Shown piece after piece: positions 25,821 to 34,524 of a stretch of DNA of 64,000 nucleotides. The notes beneath the pieces were generated by a model. It saw nothing but the letters and a program-made list of their open reading frames with translations. It was not told where the DNA came from and did not search any database. Origin of the DNA: JAJZAM01 sp027391075 (GTDB lineage Bacteria; Actinomycetota; Acidimicrobiia; Acidimicrobiales; Palsa-688); NCBI GenBank assembly GCA_027391075.1, contig DAHYHI010000103.1, positions 1 to 64,000 of the forward strand. Direction: 5' to 3'. Both the position numbers and the translations under genes were made by a program. Position 1 is the first letter of the stretch; every line of letters starts with the position of its first letter.

Positions 25821-26936
25821 CTACGAGTCGGGTTCGACCAGCCGCACGGCTACCTCGTTCGCCAGGAGACGGCCCTCCCGGGTCAGTGAGACCCGCCCCG
25901 GGGAGGCGGGTTCAACCAGGCGTGCAAGCACCGGATCGTCCCGCCAGCCTGGCAGGCTGGTGTCAGGAACCCCACCGGAGGTCCGAAGCGCGAGGAGCAA
26001 CCCCTCAGCATTGCGCTGCGACGCGTCGAGCGTTTCCCCCGAGGCCTCGCCGTCACCGCCGGAGGCGACCAGCGCCGAATAGCGTTCGGGGGTCCTGACG
26101 TTCCACCATCGTCGCGAGGTACCAGAGCCAGGGTCGACGGAGTGGGAGTGGGCTGCGCAACCGATGCCACGGTACTCGCCGCCGGACCAGTAAAGCTGAT
26201 TGTGACGGCACTCGGCTTCGGGAAGCGCCCAGTTGGAGATCTCGTACCAGTTCAGTCCGCCAGAGCGGAGCAGGTCGTCCGCTAGGAGGTACTTGTCTGC
26301 TTGGTCGTCTGGGTCGGGGTGGCGGCTCGGGTCTCGAGCAAGTGGCGTGCCCGCCTCGACGGTCAGGCTGTACGCGCTCACGTGCGATGGGGGCGGGTCC
26401 AAAGCCAGCACCGCTTCGACGGTACGCACCCAGTCCGAAACTGACTCGCCGGCCCCGCCCATGATCAGGTCGACGTTGAACGCCCCGGCGAAGCCGGCCT
26501 CGCCCGCCGCCGCAGCAGCTTTAAGCACTGACTCCGGGTCGTGACGCCGCCCCAGGGATGCCAGGACGTGGGGGAGCATCGATTGCACACCGAACGACAG
26601 CCTGTTCACACCAGCCGCCTTGTAGGCGGCTAACTTCGCCAAGTCGACCGTCTCGGGGTTGCATTCGACTGTCACCTCGGCGTGAGGGTGGGTCGGGATC
26701 GATTCAAGTATGGAGCATAAAAGGTCGGCGTCGATAAGCGACGGAGTCCCTCCACCGAAGAACACCGACGTCGCCGGGCGGTCCTCGTACAAGCGCCTGA
26801 TGGCGGTCCTGCAAGCCTCGACGTACCCGCCTACCAAATGGCCTTTGTCGGTCCAAGTAGCGAAAGCGCAGTAGTCGCAGCGCGAAGCGCAGAACGGGAT
26901 GTGCACGTACACGCCGAAAGGCGCTTCCCCGGCCAT
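25821..26936 (-). CDS. hemW: HemW-type radical SAM protein (heme chaperone)
   Basis: 371 residues. The radical SAM CxxxCxxC is C16, C20, C23 (HIPFCASRCDYCAF), and the SAM-contact GGGTPS is at 61-66. The missing N-terminal HemN features (it starts directly with the SAM domain) suggest HemW, a heme-trafficking protein, rather than true coproporphyrinogen dehydrogenase HemN. Ends with a HemW-like C-terminal domain. It follows rsmE after 4 bases on the same strand. Confidence 0.9.
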   Translation of the reverse strand: MAGEAPFGVYVHIPFCASRCDYCAFATWTDKGHLVGGYVEACRTAIRRLYEDRPATSVFFGGGTPSLIDADLLCSILESIPTHPHAEVTVECNPETVDLAKLAAYKAAGVNRLSFGVQSMLPHVLASLGRRHDPESVLKAAAAAGEAGFAGAFNVDLIMGGAGESVSDWVRTVEAVLALDPPPSHVSAYSLTVEAGTPLARDPSRHPDPDDQADKYLLADDLLRSGGLNWYEISNWALPEAECRHNQLYWSGGEYRGIGCAAHSHSVDPGSGTSRRWWNVRTPERYSALVASGGDGEASGETLDASQRNAEGLLLALRTSGGVPDTSLPGWRDDPVLARLVEPASPGRVSLTREGRLLANEVAVRLVEPDS

Positions 26937-26940
26937 GGAC

Positions 26941-27672
26941 CTAGGCGCCGGTCGCTGGGGCCACCAGGCCGGCTCGGAGCGCGGCGAGGAGAACGCCGGC
27001 GGCTACCGCCGCTGTCTCCGTGCGAAGGACAGCCGGCCCGAGACCTATCGTCGCTGGGGCGTCAGAAAGTTCGTCGTCGCTCCACCCTCCTTCAGGTCCG
27101 ACCAGGACAGTACGAACCTCGGGGCCCATTCCCGGCGCTCCCGGCTGGGCGAGTGCCACCTCGGACGGTCCCGCCTCGGTGAGCAATGTGCGCCATGAAG
27201 GGGCTAGCTCGATGTCGGGAAGCCAGCACTGGCGGCTCTGCATCAAAGCGGAACGAGCTACGCGCCTCAGGCGCTCCAGGTGCCTATCAGCTCTGGCGGC
27301 GTCCCAGCGGACCACGCAGCGCGCAGAGTCGAACGCTACGATCCGGTCCACTCCAAGCTCTGTGAGCTTCTGAACGGCCCACTCCGGACGGTCGCCTTTG
27401 ACCGGCGCAAATCCCACGGTGACCTTAGGTCGGCGCGCCTGCTCACGTAACACCGGCCCGTCGACACGCACGGCTCCCCGGCCTGCGTACACGCAGAGGG
27501 CGTACCCACCCCGCCCGTCAGTAACACCGACAAGTTCCCCGGGACGCAGTCGCAGCACCGTCTCCAGGTGATGAGCATCCGGTGCGCCGAGCACGGGATC
27601 TGAGATGTCGGCGACTATCACATGGGCCCTCAGTGCGGCTTCGCCCCTGCAGGGCGAGCCGCCGCCTGGCAC
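26941..27672 (-). CDS. rsmE: 16S rRNA (uracil1498-N3)-methyltransferase RsmE
   Basis: 243 residues from GTG 27672; a GTG at 27621 (VIVADISDPVLGAPDAHHL) could be the true start since the first 17 residues are low complexity. The SPOUT/trefoil-knot domain is shown by VLVGPEGGWSDDE and LGPAVLRTETAAVAAG, which bind SAM. HHLETVLRLRPGELVGVTDG is the PUA-like N-domain. It methylates U1498 of 16S rRNA. The start lies 8 bases beyond the dnaJ stop. Confidence 0.92.
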   Translation of the reverse strand: MPGGGSPCRGEAALRAHVIVADISDPVLGAPDAHHLETVLRLRPGELVGVTDGRGGYALCVYAGRGAVRVDGPVLREQARRPKVTVGFAPVKGDRPEWAVQKLTELGVDRIVAFDSARCVVRWDAARADRHLERLRRVARSALMQSRQCWLPDIELAPSWRTLLTEAGPSEVALAQPGAPGMGPEVRTVLVGPEGGWSDDELSDAPATIGLGPAVLRTETAAVAAGVLLAALRAGLVAPATGA

Positions 27673-27680
27673 GGCGCCGG

Positions 27681-28817
27681 CTACTTGAAAGCCCCCCGAA
27701 GCTTGGACATCAGACCTCCCTCGGCGTGGGCCACCGTCTCCCCTCGCATCTCCGCGAGACGCCGGAGAAGCTCCTCCTGCTCTTTGCTCAGGTCGTCTGG
27801 AGTGTCGACGACAACCGTGACGACCAGGTCACCGCGGCCCCGCCCGCCCAGGTTCGCAACGCCGCGTCCCCGCAGTCGGATCTCCTTACCGTTCTGGGAG
27901 CCGGCTGGGATCTCGAGCTCTTCGACACCGTCGAGGGTGTCGAAAGGAACGGTCGTCCCGAGCGCCGCCTGGGTCATCGCGACGTGCACGAGCGCCGAGA
28001 GCTCCGAACCGCGCCTGGTGAAAACCGGGTGCGGGCGGACTCTCAGGTGCACGTAGAGATCCCCCGGCGGGCCCCCGCGCAGTCCACCGGCCCCTCGGCC
28101 GGGAAGGCGCAGCGTCGCCCCGTCGTCGACTCCCGCAGGAACGTCCACCACGAAGCTCTGCTCCACCCGCCGACGTCCCTCTCCCTTGCAGTCGGGGCAC
28201 GGGGTGGGTATCTCCTCTCCGGTACCACCGCAGCGGGTGCAGGGCGCTGAGGTGACCATCTGACCGAGGATCGACTGGCGCACCTTGCGCACCTCGCCTG
28301 CGCCCCCGCACGCGCTGCATCGGATCGGAGTGGTACCCGGCCTGGCGCCGCTGCCGGAACACGTCAAGCAGGTCTGCGGGAGCCGTACGGTGATCTCGTG
28401 CTGCACTCCGAACACGGCACCGGCGAATTCGATCGTAATCGTTGCCTCAGCGTCTTCGCCCTTGCGGGGACCGGAGCGAGAACGGCCGCCGCCACCCATG
28501 CCGCCCGCACCGAAAAAGGCATCGAAGAGATCCCCGAAGCCTGCTCCGAATCCGCCGAAAGGATCGGCTCCCCCGCCACCGGAACCCCTGGGAACGGACC
28601 CGAACATGTCGTACTGGCGCCGGCGCTCAGGGTCCCGCAGCGTCTCGTAGGCGAGATTTACTAGCTTGAATTGATCCTCCGTCGAAGGATCCCCCTGGTT
28701 GGCGTCGGGATGCAACTCGCGAGCCAGACGGAGGTAAGCTTTTTTGATGTCGTCCTCGGTGGCGCTTCGTGAGACGCCGAGGATTGCGTAGAAGTCGTCG
28801 GATGAAGCCGCCGGCAA
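27681..28817 (-). CDS. dnaJ: Molecular chaperone DnaJ (DnaJ2 type)
   Basis: 378 residues, full-length class A J protein. J domain with HPD at 36-38, a G/F region (GGGGADPFGGFGAGFGDLF), and a central zinc domain with four CxxCxGxG repeats (CLTCSGSG, CSACGGAG, CTRCGGTG, CPDCKGEG). The C-terminal peptide-binding domains follow. It stimulates DnaK. Position directly after hrcA, without dnaK or grpE, is the usual actinobacterial dnaJ2 arrangement. Eight bases separate it from hrcA. Confidence 0.97.
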   Translation of the reverse strand: MPAASSDDFYAILGVSRSATEDDIKKAYLRLARELHPDANQGDPSTEDQFKLVNLAYETLRDPERRRQYDMFGSVPRGSGGGGADPFGGFGAGFGDLFDAFFGAGGMGGGGRSRSGPRKGEDAEATITIEFAGAVFGVQHEITVRLPQTCLTCSGSGARPGTTPIRCSACGGAGEVRKVRQSILGQMVTSAPCTRCGGTGEEIPTPCPDCKGEGRRRVEQSFVVDVPAGVDDGATLRLPGRGAGGLRGGPPGDLYVHLRVRPHPVFTRRGSELSALVHVAMTQAALGTTVPFDTLDGVEELEIPAGSQNGKEIRLRGRGVANLGGRGRGDLVVTVVVDTPDDLSKEQEELLRRLAEMRGETVAHAEGGLMSKLRGAFK

Positions 28818-28824
28818 GAGTTCG

Positions 28825-29895
28825 TTACCTTTCTTCGGAGCCTTTGCTCAGTGCCTGGCTCAGCCTTCTGCTCACTACCCCAACAGCAGCGAGCGTCTGT
28901 TCGTAGTGCATCCTGGTCGGACCAAGTATCCCCACTGTACCGGCCCGCTCGCCTTCGATGCGGTACGGAGCTACGACGATCGAGCAGTCCGCCAACGGGA
29001 CTACCCCGTGCTCCGCTCCGATAGCGACGCTCAGCCCGCTGTCTATGACATCCTTGATAAGCGTCACCAGCACATACTGCTGCTCGAGAATATCGAGCAC
29101 GTTTCGGATGGTGCCCACCGCGTCGAAAGCCACGGCCAGATGCGACGCGCCTCCGACGAACACCTGGGGGGAGTGAGAACCGGTCTCCCCATCTCCGTAC
29201 AAAGCTCGAAGTGAGGCTTCCACGACCGTCGTGACCTCGTCGGTGTCGGACCCCCCAGGATGGCCGCCGTCAAGGCTTGGCCCGCCAACCGCTGGGATGT
29301 CCACACGGGTACCGAAAGTAGACCCCACCATTAGCCCCGAGAGGCGGTCGGACACCGCAACAGCTACCCGCTCGTCGCAACCGTCGGGCAGCTCCACAGT
29401 TCGCTTTTCTACCGCCCCACTCGCCAGGACGACTACGAGCAGGGCTACGGTCGACGACAAACAAACGAGCTGCACTGACCGCACCCGGGCGGGATCCTCT
29501 GCGTCGCGGACCACGACAGCTGCGTAGTCAGTGAGACCGGCGAGGAACTTGCTCGTATCGGCGAGCATTCTTTCCAGTTCGCCATGAGCCGAAGCGAAAA
29601 AGCTGCGGATCTGCTCTGCGTGGGCTTCGTCGAGGTGAGCCGAAGGAGCGAGATGGTCGACGAAGAAGCGGTATCCCTTGTCGGTTGGCACCCGTCCGGC
29701 GCTGGTGTGAGGCTGGACGAGGTAGCCGTCGCGTTCCAAGGTGCCCATCTCGTTTCGAACCGTCGCTGCGGACACGCCCATGCCGTGGGCGCGTGTCACC
29801 GAAGCCGAGCCGACTGGCTGGGCTGTCTGGATGTATTCCTCCACTACCGCCCGGAGGATCGCGGCCTTTCTTTCGTCCAACACGTTGGCATCCAA
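28825..29895 (-). CDS. hrcA: Heat-inducible transcription repressor HrcA
   Basis: 356 residues. An N-terminal winged helix (DERKAAILRAVVEEYIQTAQ, then ATVRNEMGTLERDGYLVQPH) precedes the GAF-like HrcA domain and the C-terminal VGILGPTRMHYEQTLAAVG. HrcA normally binds the CIRCE element (TTAGCACTC-N9-GAGTGCTAA). I saw no CIRCE in the 32 bases before its own start or elsewhere in the intergenic DNA here, so targets must lie outside the window. Cotranscribed with dnaJ. Confidence 0.95.
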   Translation of the reverse strand: MDANVLDERKAAILRAVVEEYIQTAQPVGSASVTRAHGMGVSAATVRNEMGTLERDGYLVQPHTSAGRVPTDKGYRFFVDHLAPSAHLDEAHAEQIRSFFASAHGELERMLADTSKFLAGLTDYAAVVVRDAEDPARVRSVQLVCLSSTVALLVVVLASGAVEKRTVELPDGCDERVAVAVSDRLSGLMVGSTFGTRVDIPAVGGPSLDGGHPGGSDTDEVTTVVEASLRALYGDGETGSHSPQVFVGGASHLAVAFDAVGTIRNVLDILEQQYVLVTLIKDVIDSGLSVAIGAEHGVVPLADCSIVVAPYRIEGERAGTVGILGPTRMHYEQTLAAVGVVSRRLSQALSKGSEER

Positions 29896-29927
29896 CGATA
29901 TCGACTGGCGGCGCCAATCGGCGGCAC

Positions 29928-31712
29928 CTATTCCTCCAAGCGTAAGGCCTGGATGAACGCCTCTTGAGGAACTTCTACTCGGCCGATGTTCTTCATCCGC
30001 TTCTTACCTTCCTTCTGCTTTTCGAGCAGCTTGCGCTTACGGGTGATGTCACCCCCGTAGCACTTGGCGAGAACGTCCTTGCGCTTGGCCTTCACCGTCT
30101 CGCGGGCGATCACCCTGCCACCGATAGCGGCCTGGATCGGAACGTCGAACATTTGGCGTGGTATCAGCTCGCGCAGCCGCTCGGTCATCTTGCGGCCGTA
30201 GACCGTTGCTCCCGAACGGTGGACTATCGCCGAGAAGGCGTCGACCGGCAAGCCGTTAAGAAGAATATCTATCTTGACCAGGTCGGCTTGGTCGGTCCCG
30301 GACTGCTCGTAGTCGAGGCTCGCGTAGCCTTTCGTACGGCTCTTGAGCGCGTCGAAGAAGTCCATGACGACCTCGGCCAGGGGAATTCGGTATACCAGCT
30401 CGAGCCGCTCCGGCGAGATGTACTCCATCCGGACCATCTCCCCCCGGCGGCTCTGGCAGAGGTCCATTAGCGTGCCGGTATAGTCGCTCGGGGTGAGGAT
30501 CGTAGCTTGGAGGTACGGCTCCTCGATGGATTCGAGCTTCTGAGGTTCGGGCATCTCTGATGGACTATGCACGACGACGGTGGCGCCGTCGGTCAGATGA
30601 GCCAGGTACTCCACACTGGGCGCTGTCGCTATCAACGACAGGTTGAACTCCCGTTCGAGGCGTTCCCTGACGATCTCCATGTGAAGCAACCCGAGGAAGC
30701 CGCAGCGAAAGCCGAACCCGAGCGCCCCGGAGGTCTCCGGCTCGTAGGTGACCGATGCGTCATTGAGCCTGAGCTTCTCAAGCGCCTCACGCAGGTTGGA
30801 GAACTCGTCGCCGTCTATAGGGTAGAGCCCGCAGAATACCATCGGCTTGGGATCCCGGTACCCCTCCAGAGCGGCTTTGGCCGGGGCGCCCGCAGACGTC
30901 ACCGTCTCGCCGCTTCGGGCTTCCCCCACGTCTTTGATACCGGCGATCAGGTAGCCGACCTCCCCGGTTCCGAGCTCGCTGACCGGTTCGTTGGCGGGTG
31001 TGCGCACCCCGATCTCCTCCACGTCATGGACGCGGCCCGCTTGCATGAACCGAACTCGATCTCCGCTTCTCAGGGTCCCGTTCACGACTCGCACGGCGCT
31101 GACCACGCCGCGGTACTGGTCGTAGTAAGAGTCGAATATGAGCGCCTGGAGCGGCGCCAACGAGTCACCCGACGGGGGAGGGATCCGCTCGCAGATGGCA
31201 TCTAGAAGCTCCGGCACCCCCGAACCTGTCTTCGCCGAGATCCGCAATATCTGCGACGCCGGGACGCCGAGAACCTTCTCTATCTCAGCCGCGTAACGGT
31301 CAGGATCCGCTGCGGGCAGGTCGATCTTGTTCAGCGCGGCGACGATCTCGAGGTCGTTCTCCAAGGCCTGGTAGGCGTTGGCCAGGGTCTGGGCTTCGAT
31401 TCCCTGCGCTGCGTCGACTAGCAGGACGACGCCCTCGCAGGCGGCGAGGCTCCGGCTCACCTCGTAGCCAAAGTCGACGTGCCCTGGGGTGTCGATCAGG
31501 TGAATAGTCTGACCCTTCCACGTGACGCGCACGTTCTGCGCCTTTATCGTGATGCCGCGCTCGCGCTCGATGTCCATCGAGTCGAGGTACTGCTCGCGCA
31601 TGTCCCTGGCGTCTACAGCACCTGTCAGCTCAAGAATACGATCTGACAGCGTGGACTTTCCGTGGTCGACGTGCGCAACGACGCTCAAATTCCTGATATT
31701 TGCGAGGTTCAC
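29928..31712 (-). CDS. lepA: Elongation factor 4 (LepA)
   Basis: 594 residues, the standard size. G1 AHVDHGKST (13-21), DTPGHVDFG, and NKIDLPAADP are present, and the C-terminal domain specific to LepA ends MKNIGRVEVPQEAFIQALRL. It promotes back-translocation or ribosome biogenesis steps. It is separated from hrcA by 32 bases on the same strand and is head-to-head with the cytidylate-kinase-like gene over about 58 bases. Confidence 0.97.
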   Translation of the reverse strand: MNLANIRNLSVVAHVDHGKSTLSDRILELTGAVDARDMREQYLDSMDIERERGITIKAQNVRVTWKGQTIHLIDTPGHVDFGYEVSRSLAACEGVVLLVDAAQGIEAQTLANAYQALENDLEIVAALNKIDLPAADPDRYAAEIEKVLGVPASQILRISAKTGSGVPELLDAICERIPPPSGDSLAPLQALIFDSYYDQYRGVVSAVRVVNGTLRSGDRVRFMQAGRVHDVEEIGVRTPANEPVSELGTGEVGYLIAGIKDVGEARSGETVTSAGAPAKAALEGYRDPKPMVFCGLYPIDGDEFSNLREALEKLRLNDASVTYEPETSGALGFGFRCGFLGLLHMEIVRERLEREFNLSLIATAPSVEYLAHLTDGATVVVHSPSEMPEPQKLESIEEPYLQATILTPSDYTGTLMDLCQSRRGEMVRMEYISPERLELVYRIPLAEVVMDFFDALKSRTKGYASLDYEQSGTDQADLVKIDILLNGLPVDAFSAIVHRSGATVYGRKMTERLRELIPRQMFDVPIQAAIGGRVIARETVKAKRKDVLAKCYGGDITRKRKLLEKQKEGKKRMKNIGRVEVPQEAFIQALRLEE

Positions 31713-31770
31713 TGGTCGACCATCTTCGGGGATTTAGGGGGTTTGAATAGAAAAAAGTAGGGGGAAGACT

Positions 31771-32487
31771 CTGCTGGCAGGCCTCTCGGCGACATATGGT
31801 TGGCACATCGAAAACGACTACCAGCCCGTCATCACGATATCTGCTACCTACGGCGCCGCAGGAAGCGTCATCGCACCGACGCTCGCCGAGCGGCTCGGCC
31901 TGGCGTTCGTCGACCGGCTTCTAAGCATCGACGGCGTCTCGGACCCGTCCGGGGTAACACGCTCCCAGGAGGGCTTGGCAGGCGGCGAAGCCGAGGCAAC
32001 CCCGGCGGGACGCTTCCTAAGCTACTTCGCCAGGGTAGCTACCGTGGGTACCGTCGTAGCCCCCGACCCTCTTGTCGACACCGACGATACGATCAAGGCC
32101 CGCTCGGAGTCCGCGCTCCACGACATAGCGAGAGGCGCAGGGGGCCTGGTGTTAGGGCGTGCCGGCGCGGTCGTGCTTGCGGGACGCCCTAAGGCTTTTC
32201 ACGTTCGCCTCGACGGTCCCGTAGCCCGTAGGATCGAGCTGGCGTGCGAGATGGAGGGCCTTGACCAGGCCTCGGTCAGGCGCCACCAAGAGGAAGCGGA
32301 CCGAGCGCGTACCTTGTTCGTCAAGCGCTTGTACCGGGTCGACCCGGCCAGCGCGGCGCTGTACCACATGGTCCTAGACAGCACCGCCCTCGGGGTCGAC
32401 GCGTCCGTGGACGTGATCGCCGCAGCCGCCGGTGCTTTCTTCTCCAGGTTCCCGACCCCACCGGCCGGGTCGGACGCCCCAGGGTGA
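31771..32487 (+). CDS. Cytidylate-kinase-like family protein; non-ATG start (CTG) or 5' frameshift
   Basis: Homology begins far upstream of the first ATG/GTG/TTG of its frame (TTG 31975): the family N-terminus PVITISATYGAAGSVIAP and TLAERLGLAFVDRLLS is encoded from 31825. In this frame there is a stop at 31744 and then no ATG, GTG or TTG. CTG 31771 is preceded by AGGGGGAA (31759-31766) at proper distance, so a CTG start giving 238 residues is plausible. Alternatively ATG 31796 reads MVGTSKTTTS and would join the family start with one lost or gained base. The later part (ALHDIARGAGGLVLGRAGAV) is a normal Cytidylate_kin2 domain whose substrate is unknown. Confidence 0.72.
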   Translation: MLAGLSATYGWHIENDYQPVITISATYGAAGSVIAPTLAERLGLAFVDRLLSIDGVSDPSGVTRSQEGLAGGEAEATPAGRFLSYFARVATVGTVVAPDPLVDTDDTIKARSESALHDIARGAGGLVLGRAGAVVLAGRPKAFHVRLDGPVARRIELACEMEGLDQASVRRHQEEADRARTLFVKRLYRVDPASAALYHMVLDSTALGVDASVDVIAAAAGAFFSRFPTPPAGSDAPG

Positions 32488-33104
32488 TCGCCGACCGTCC
32501 GGCAGCGTGGGTCCTATCGCACCTGGACAACCTCAGGTCCCTTGCAGTCCTTCCCCTGTGCTGGGCTTACCGTCTAAGTGACCGGCGCGACGTCATCGAC
32601 GCAGATACGCAGCGCTGGGCGGAGCTTCTGTGGGTGCCCGAGGACGACCGGGGTCGGATGCTCCCCCGGCTTTTGTTCGCGTTCCCCGAGTTCAGGTGCG
32701 TCTTCTACCACCGCCTAGCCTCGGGTAACGCTGCCGGAGCCCTCGCAGCTCGGTTGGCGAAGCACCTTTGGCGGGGCGTAGCAGGCATCGACTTGGGCAA
32801 CACGCCGATAGGCCCGGGCCTGTTCATCTCCCACGGCCAGTCCACGATCCTCTCAGCCGAGTCGATAGGCGCGAACTTGCAGGTCCACCAGGGGGTCACC
32901 GTGGGGTGGGACTACCGGTCCCCGGGGCGGCCAGTGATCGGCGACGACGTGTTCATAGGAGCCGGAGCGAAGATCCTGGGAGCCGTCAAGGTCGGTGACG
33001 GCGCACGGATTGGAGCTAACGCCGTGGTATTGCAAGATGTCCCTCCAGGCGCGACAGCTGTCGGGGTGCCTGCTGCGCTTCGATCCCGGGCACCTAGCCG
33101 GTGA
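32484..33104 (+). CDS. Serine O-acetyltransferase-like hexapeptide-repeat protein
   Basis: 206 residues. After an N-terminal helical part, the C-terminal half shows left-handed beta-helix repeats (IGPGLFISHGQSTILSAESI, then VIGDDVFIGAGAKILGAVKV and GDGARIGANAVVLQDVPPGA) ending TAVGVPAALRSR. This matches the CysE-type acetyltransferases. Whether serine is the acceptor is unsure; the usual H-G-T and catalytic His occur within FISHGQS. GTG 32484 overlaps the stop of the previous gene by 4 bases (GTGA). Confidence 0.75.
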   Translation: MIADRPAAWVLSHLDNLRSLAVLPLCWAYRLSDRRDVIDADTQRWAELLWVPEDDRGRMLPRLLFAFPEFRCVFYHRLASGNAAGALAARLAKHLWRGVAGIDLGNTPIGPGLFISHGQSTILSAESIGANLQVHQGVTVGWDYRSPGRPVIGDDVFIGAGAKILGAVKVGDGARIGANAVVLQDVPPGATAVGVPAALRSRAPSR

Positions 33105-33107
33105 TGC

Positions 33108-33144
33108 TAGAATGTCGCTTCCGCCGGCATGGCTGGTTTGCCGG
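33108..33144 (+). promoter_or_regulatory. rpsT leader: extended -10 and attenuator-like hairpin
   Basis: TGCTAGAAT at 33105-33113 is an extended -10 (TAGAAT at 33108). Shortly after, CCGGCA (33124-33129) pairs with TGCCGG (33139-33144), followed by GCTTTCTT. A hairpin plus T-rich stretch in the leader of a ribosomal protein gene suggests attenuation or S20 autoregulation. No good -35 was found. Confidence 0.4.
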
Positions 33145-33172
33145 GCTTTCTTACGAGGTGAACTGAACCCAA

Positions 33173-33448
33173 GTGGCCAACATCAAAAGCCAGATCAAGC
33201 GCAACCGAACCAATGAAGCCGCGCGCTTGCGTAACAAGGCAGCCCGATCCGAGGTCAAGACCCGTATCAAGACGGCCGTCGCGTCGGCCGCGGCGGGATC
33301 GGAGAGCACCGTAGAAGATCTCCGTCTGGCCGTGAAGCGTCTGGACAAGGCGGCAGCTAGGGGGATCATCCACAAGAACCAGGCTTCTAACCGCAAGTCC
33401 CGTCTCGTCAAGAGGATCAACGCTCTCAGCACCCCGCCGGCGGCGTAA
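33173..33448 (+). CDS. rpsT: 30S ribosomal protein S20
   Basis: 91 residues from GTG 33173, which gives MANIKSQIKRNRTNEAARLR, the universal S20 start. It binds 16S rRNA early in 30S assembly. GAGGTG lies about 12 bases upstream. Lys/Arg-rich throughout; ends VKRINALSTPPAA. It is convergent with holA (16 bases between stops). Confidence 0.97.
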   Translation: MANIKSQIKRNRTNEAARLRNKAARSEVKTRIKTAVASAAAGSESTVEDLRLAVKRLDKAAARGIIHKNQASNRKSRLVKRINALSTPPAA

Positions 33449-33464
33449 CCTCCGCGCCGGCCTC

Positions 33465-34496
33465 TCAGGCCGGGCTTCCGGCATCACGACCCGCTATCGC
33501 ACCCCTGTGGCCGCCCCTCGGCGCGGACGTCGCCCTTGCCAGGCGGCACAGGCGGGCTACCAGCACCTCCAGCACGGCCTCGCCTGGCCAGGAACTGGCG
33601 CCTTTAAGGTCGGCGTCGGCGTCGGCTACCAGCCCGATCGCCTCGGCTATGTTCGCCGAGCCCCACTGGCGCGCGGCTCGCAGCGCCTTTTTCGCGGGGA
33701 AGGTGCTGCGCCCGGGTGCTATGCCCATCGCGGCAGCCGCTTCGGCCTCGGTGGATATAGCCGGGCTGTCCACCCGCATGAGCCCTCCGATGTGGCGAGC
33801 CAGGATGGACACGACCACCAGGGGATGTCTCCCGCCCGCCCCCAGCAGCCGGTGCAGTACACCCAGAGCCGACGCGGCGTCACCGACGTCGATGGCGTCG
33901 GTAAACGCCCACGGGGTAACCGACCCCGCCTCGCCCAGGTACACCTCAACCTCGCCGGGACCGAGTTTCGCTCCCGGCCCGTAGGCGGCCTCGAGGAGCT
34001 CCAACAGCGGCACGACGCCGCTCACATCCTCCCCCAGGTGGCTTCCAACAAGATTTTGGGCGTCCCTGTCCAAGCGGACGCTGGCATGTCCAAGCCGGTC
34101 CGCAAGCCAGTCCCCCGCCCGGCGGGCATCGACGGCGGTCGACACAACGATCCCCTTGGCTTTCGCCACCGCTACGAGCTTCGGGGCCATCTGGCCGCCA
34201 CCGCCGGCTAGAACCAGCGAAGTCGTCGGCAAGGGATCCTCCAAGTATCTGAGCAGCGGGTCGACGTCTTCGGTGTTGTAACGGCCTGCTGAGCGGACGA
34301 CTATCACCCGCCTGGATACGAGCAGCGGCGGTGTCAGGCACGAGTCAGCTACCGCAGCGAGGTCGACTTCGTCGCCCTCGTAGTCTTCGAGGGCCAGCGA
34401 GCGGTCCTCCCCGCCCAGCAGCTCCCCGATCGCCTTGTCTACGGCCTCGCCGACGAGGGTCGGGTCGTTACCCTCGACCAGCACGACCGGTGTCAA
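33465..34496 (-). CDS. holA: DNA polymerase III subunit delta
   Basis: 343 residues. HolA is the clamp-loader wrench that opens the beta clamp. The N-terminal VLVEGNDPTLVGEAVDKAIG and the mid-region LLRYLEDPLPTTSLVLAGGG match the family, and the C-terminal collar domain contains GVLHRLLGAGGRHPLVVVSI. A non-catalytic AAA+ domain is normal for delta. The pairing with rpsT (convergent) is common across bacteria. Confidence 0.93.
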   Translation of the reverse strand: MTPVVLVEGNDPTLVGEAVDKAIGELLGGEDRSLALEDYEGDEVDLAAVADSCLTPPLLVSRRVIVVRSAGRYNTEDVDPLLRYLEDPLPTTSLVLAGGGGQMAPKLVAVAKAKGIVVSTAVDARRAGDWLADRLGHASVRLDRDAQNLVGSHLGEDVSGVVPLLELLEAAYGPGAKLGPGEVEVYLGEAGSVTPWAFTDAIDVGDAASALGVLHRLLGAGGRHPLVVVSILARHIGGLMRVDSPAISTEAEAAAAMGIAPGRSTFPAKKALRAARQWGSANIAEAIGLVADADADLKGASSWPGEAVLEVLVARLCRLARATSAPRGGHRGAIAGRDAGSPA

Positions 34497-34524
34497 AGTT
34501 TCCTAGCCTTAGTCACTGCCGGTC

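Noticed and set aside
29896..29927. CIRCE operator for HrcA
   Set aside because: No TTAGCACTC-N9-GAGTGCTAA or close variant before hrcA or dnaJ.
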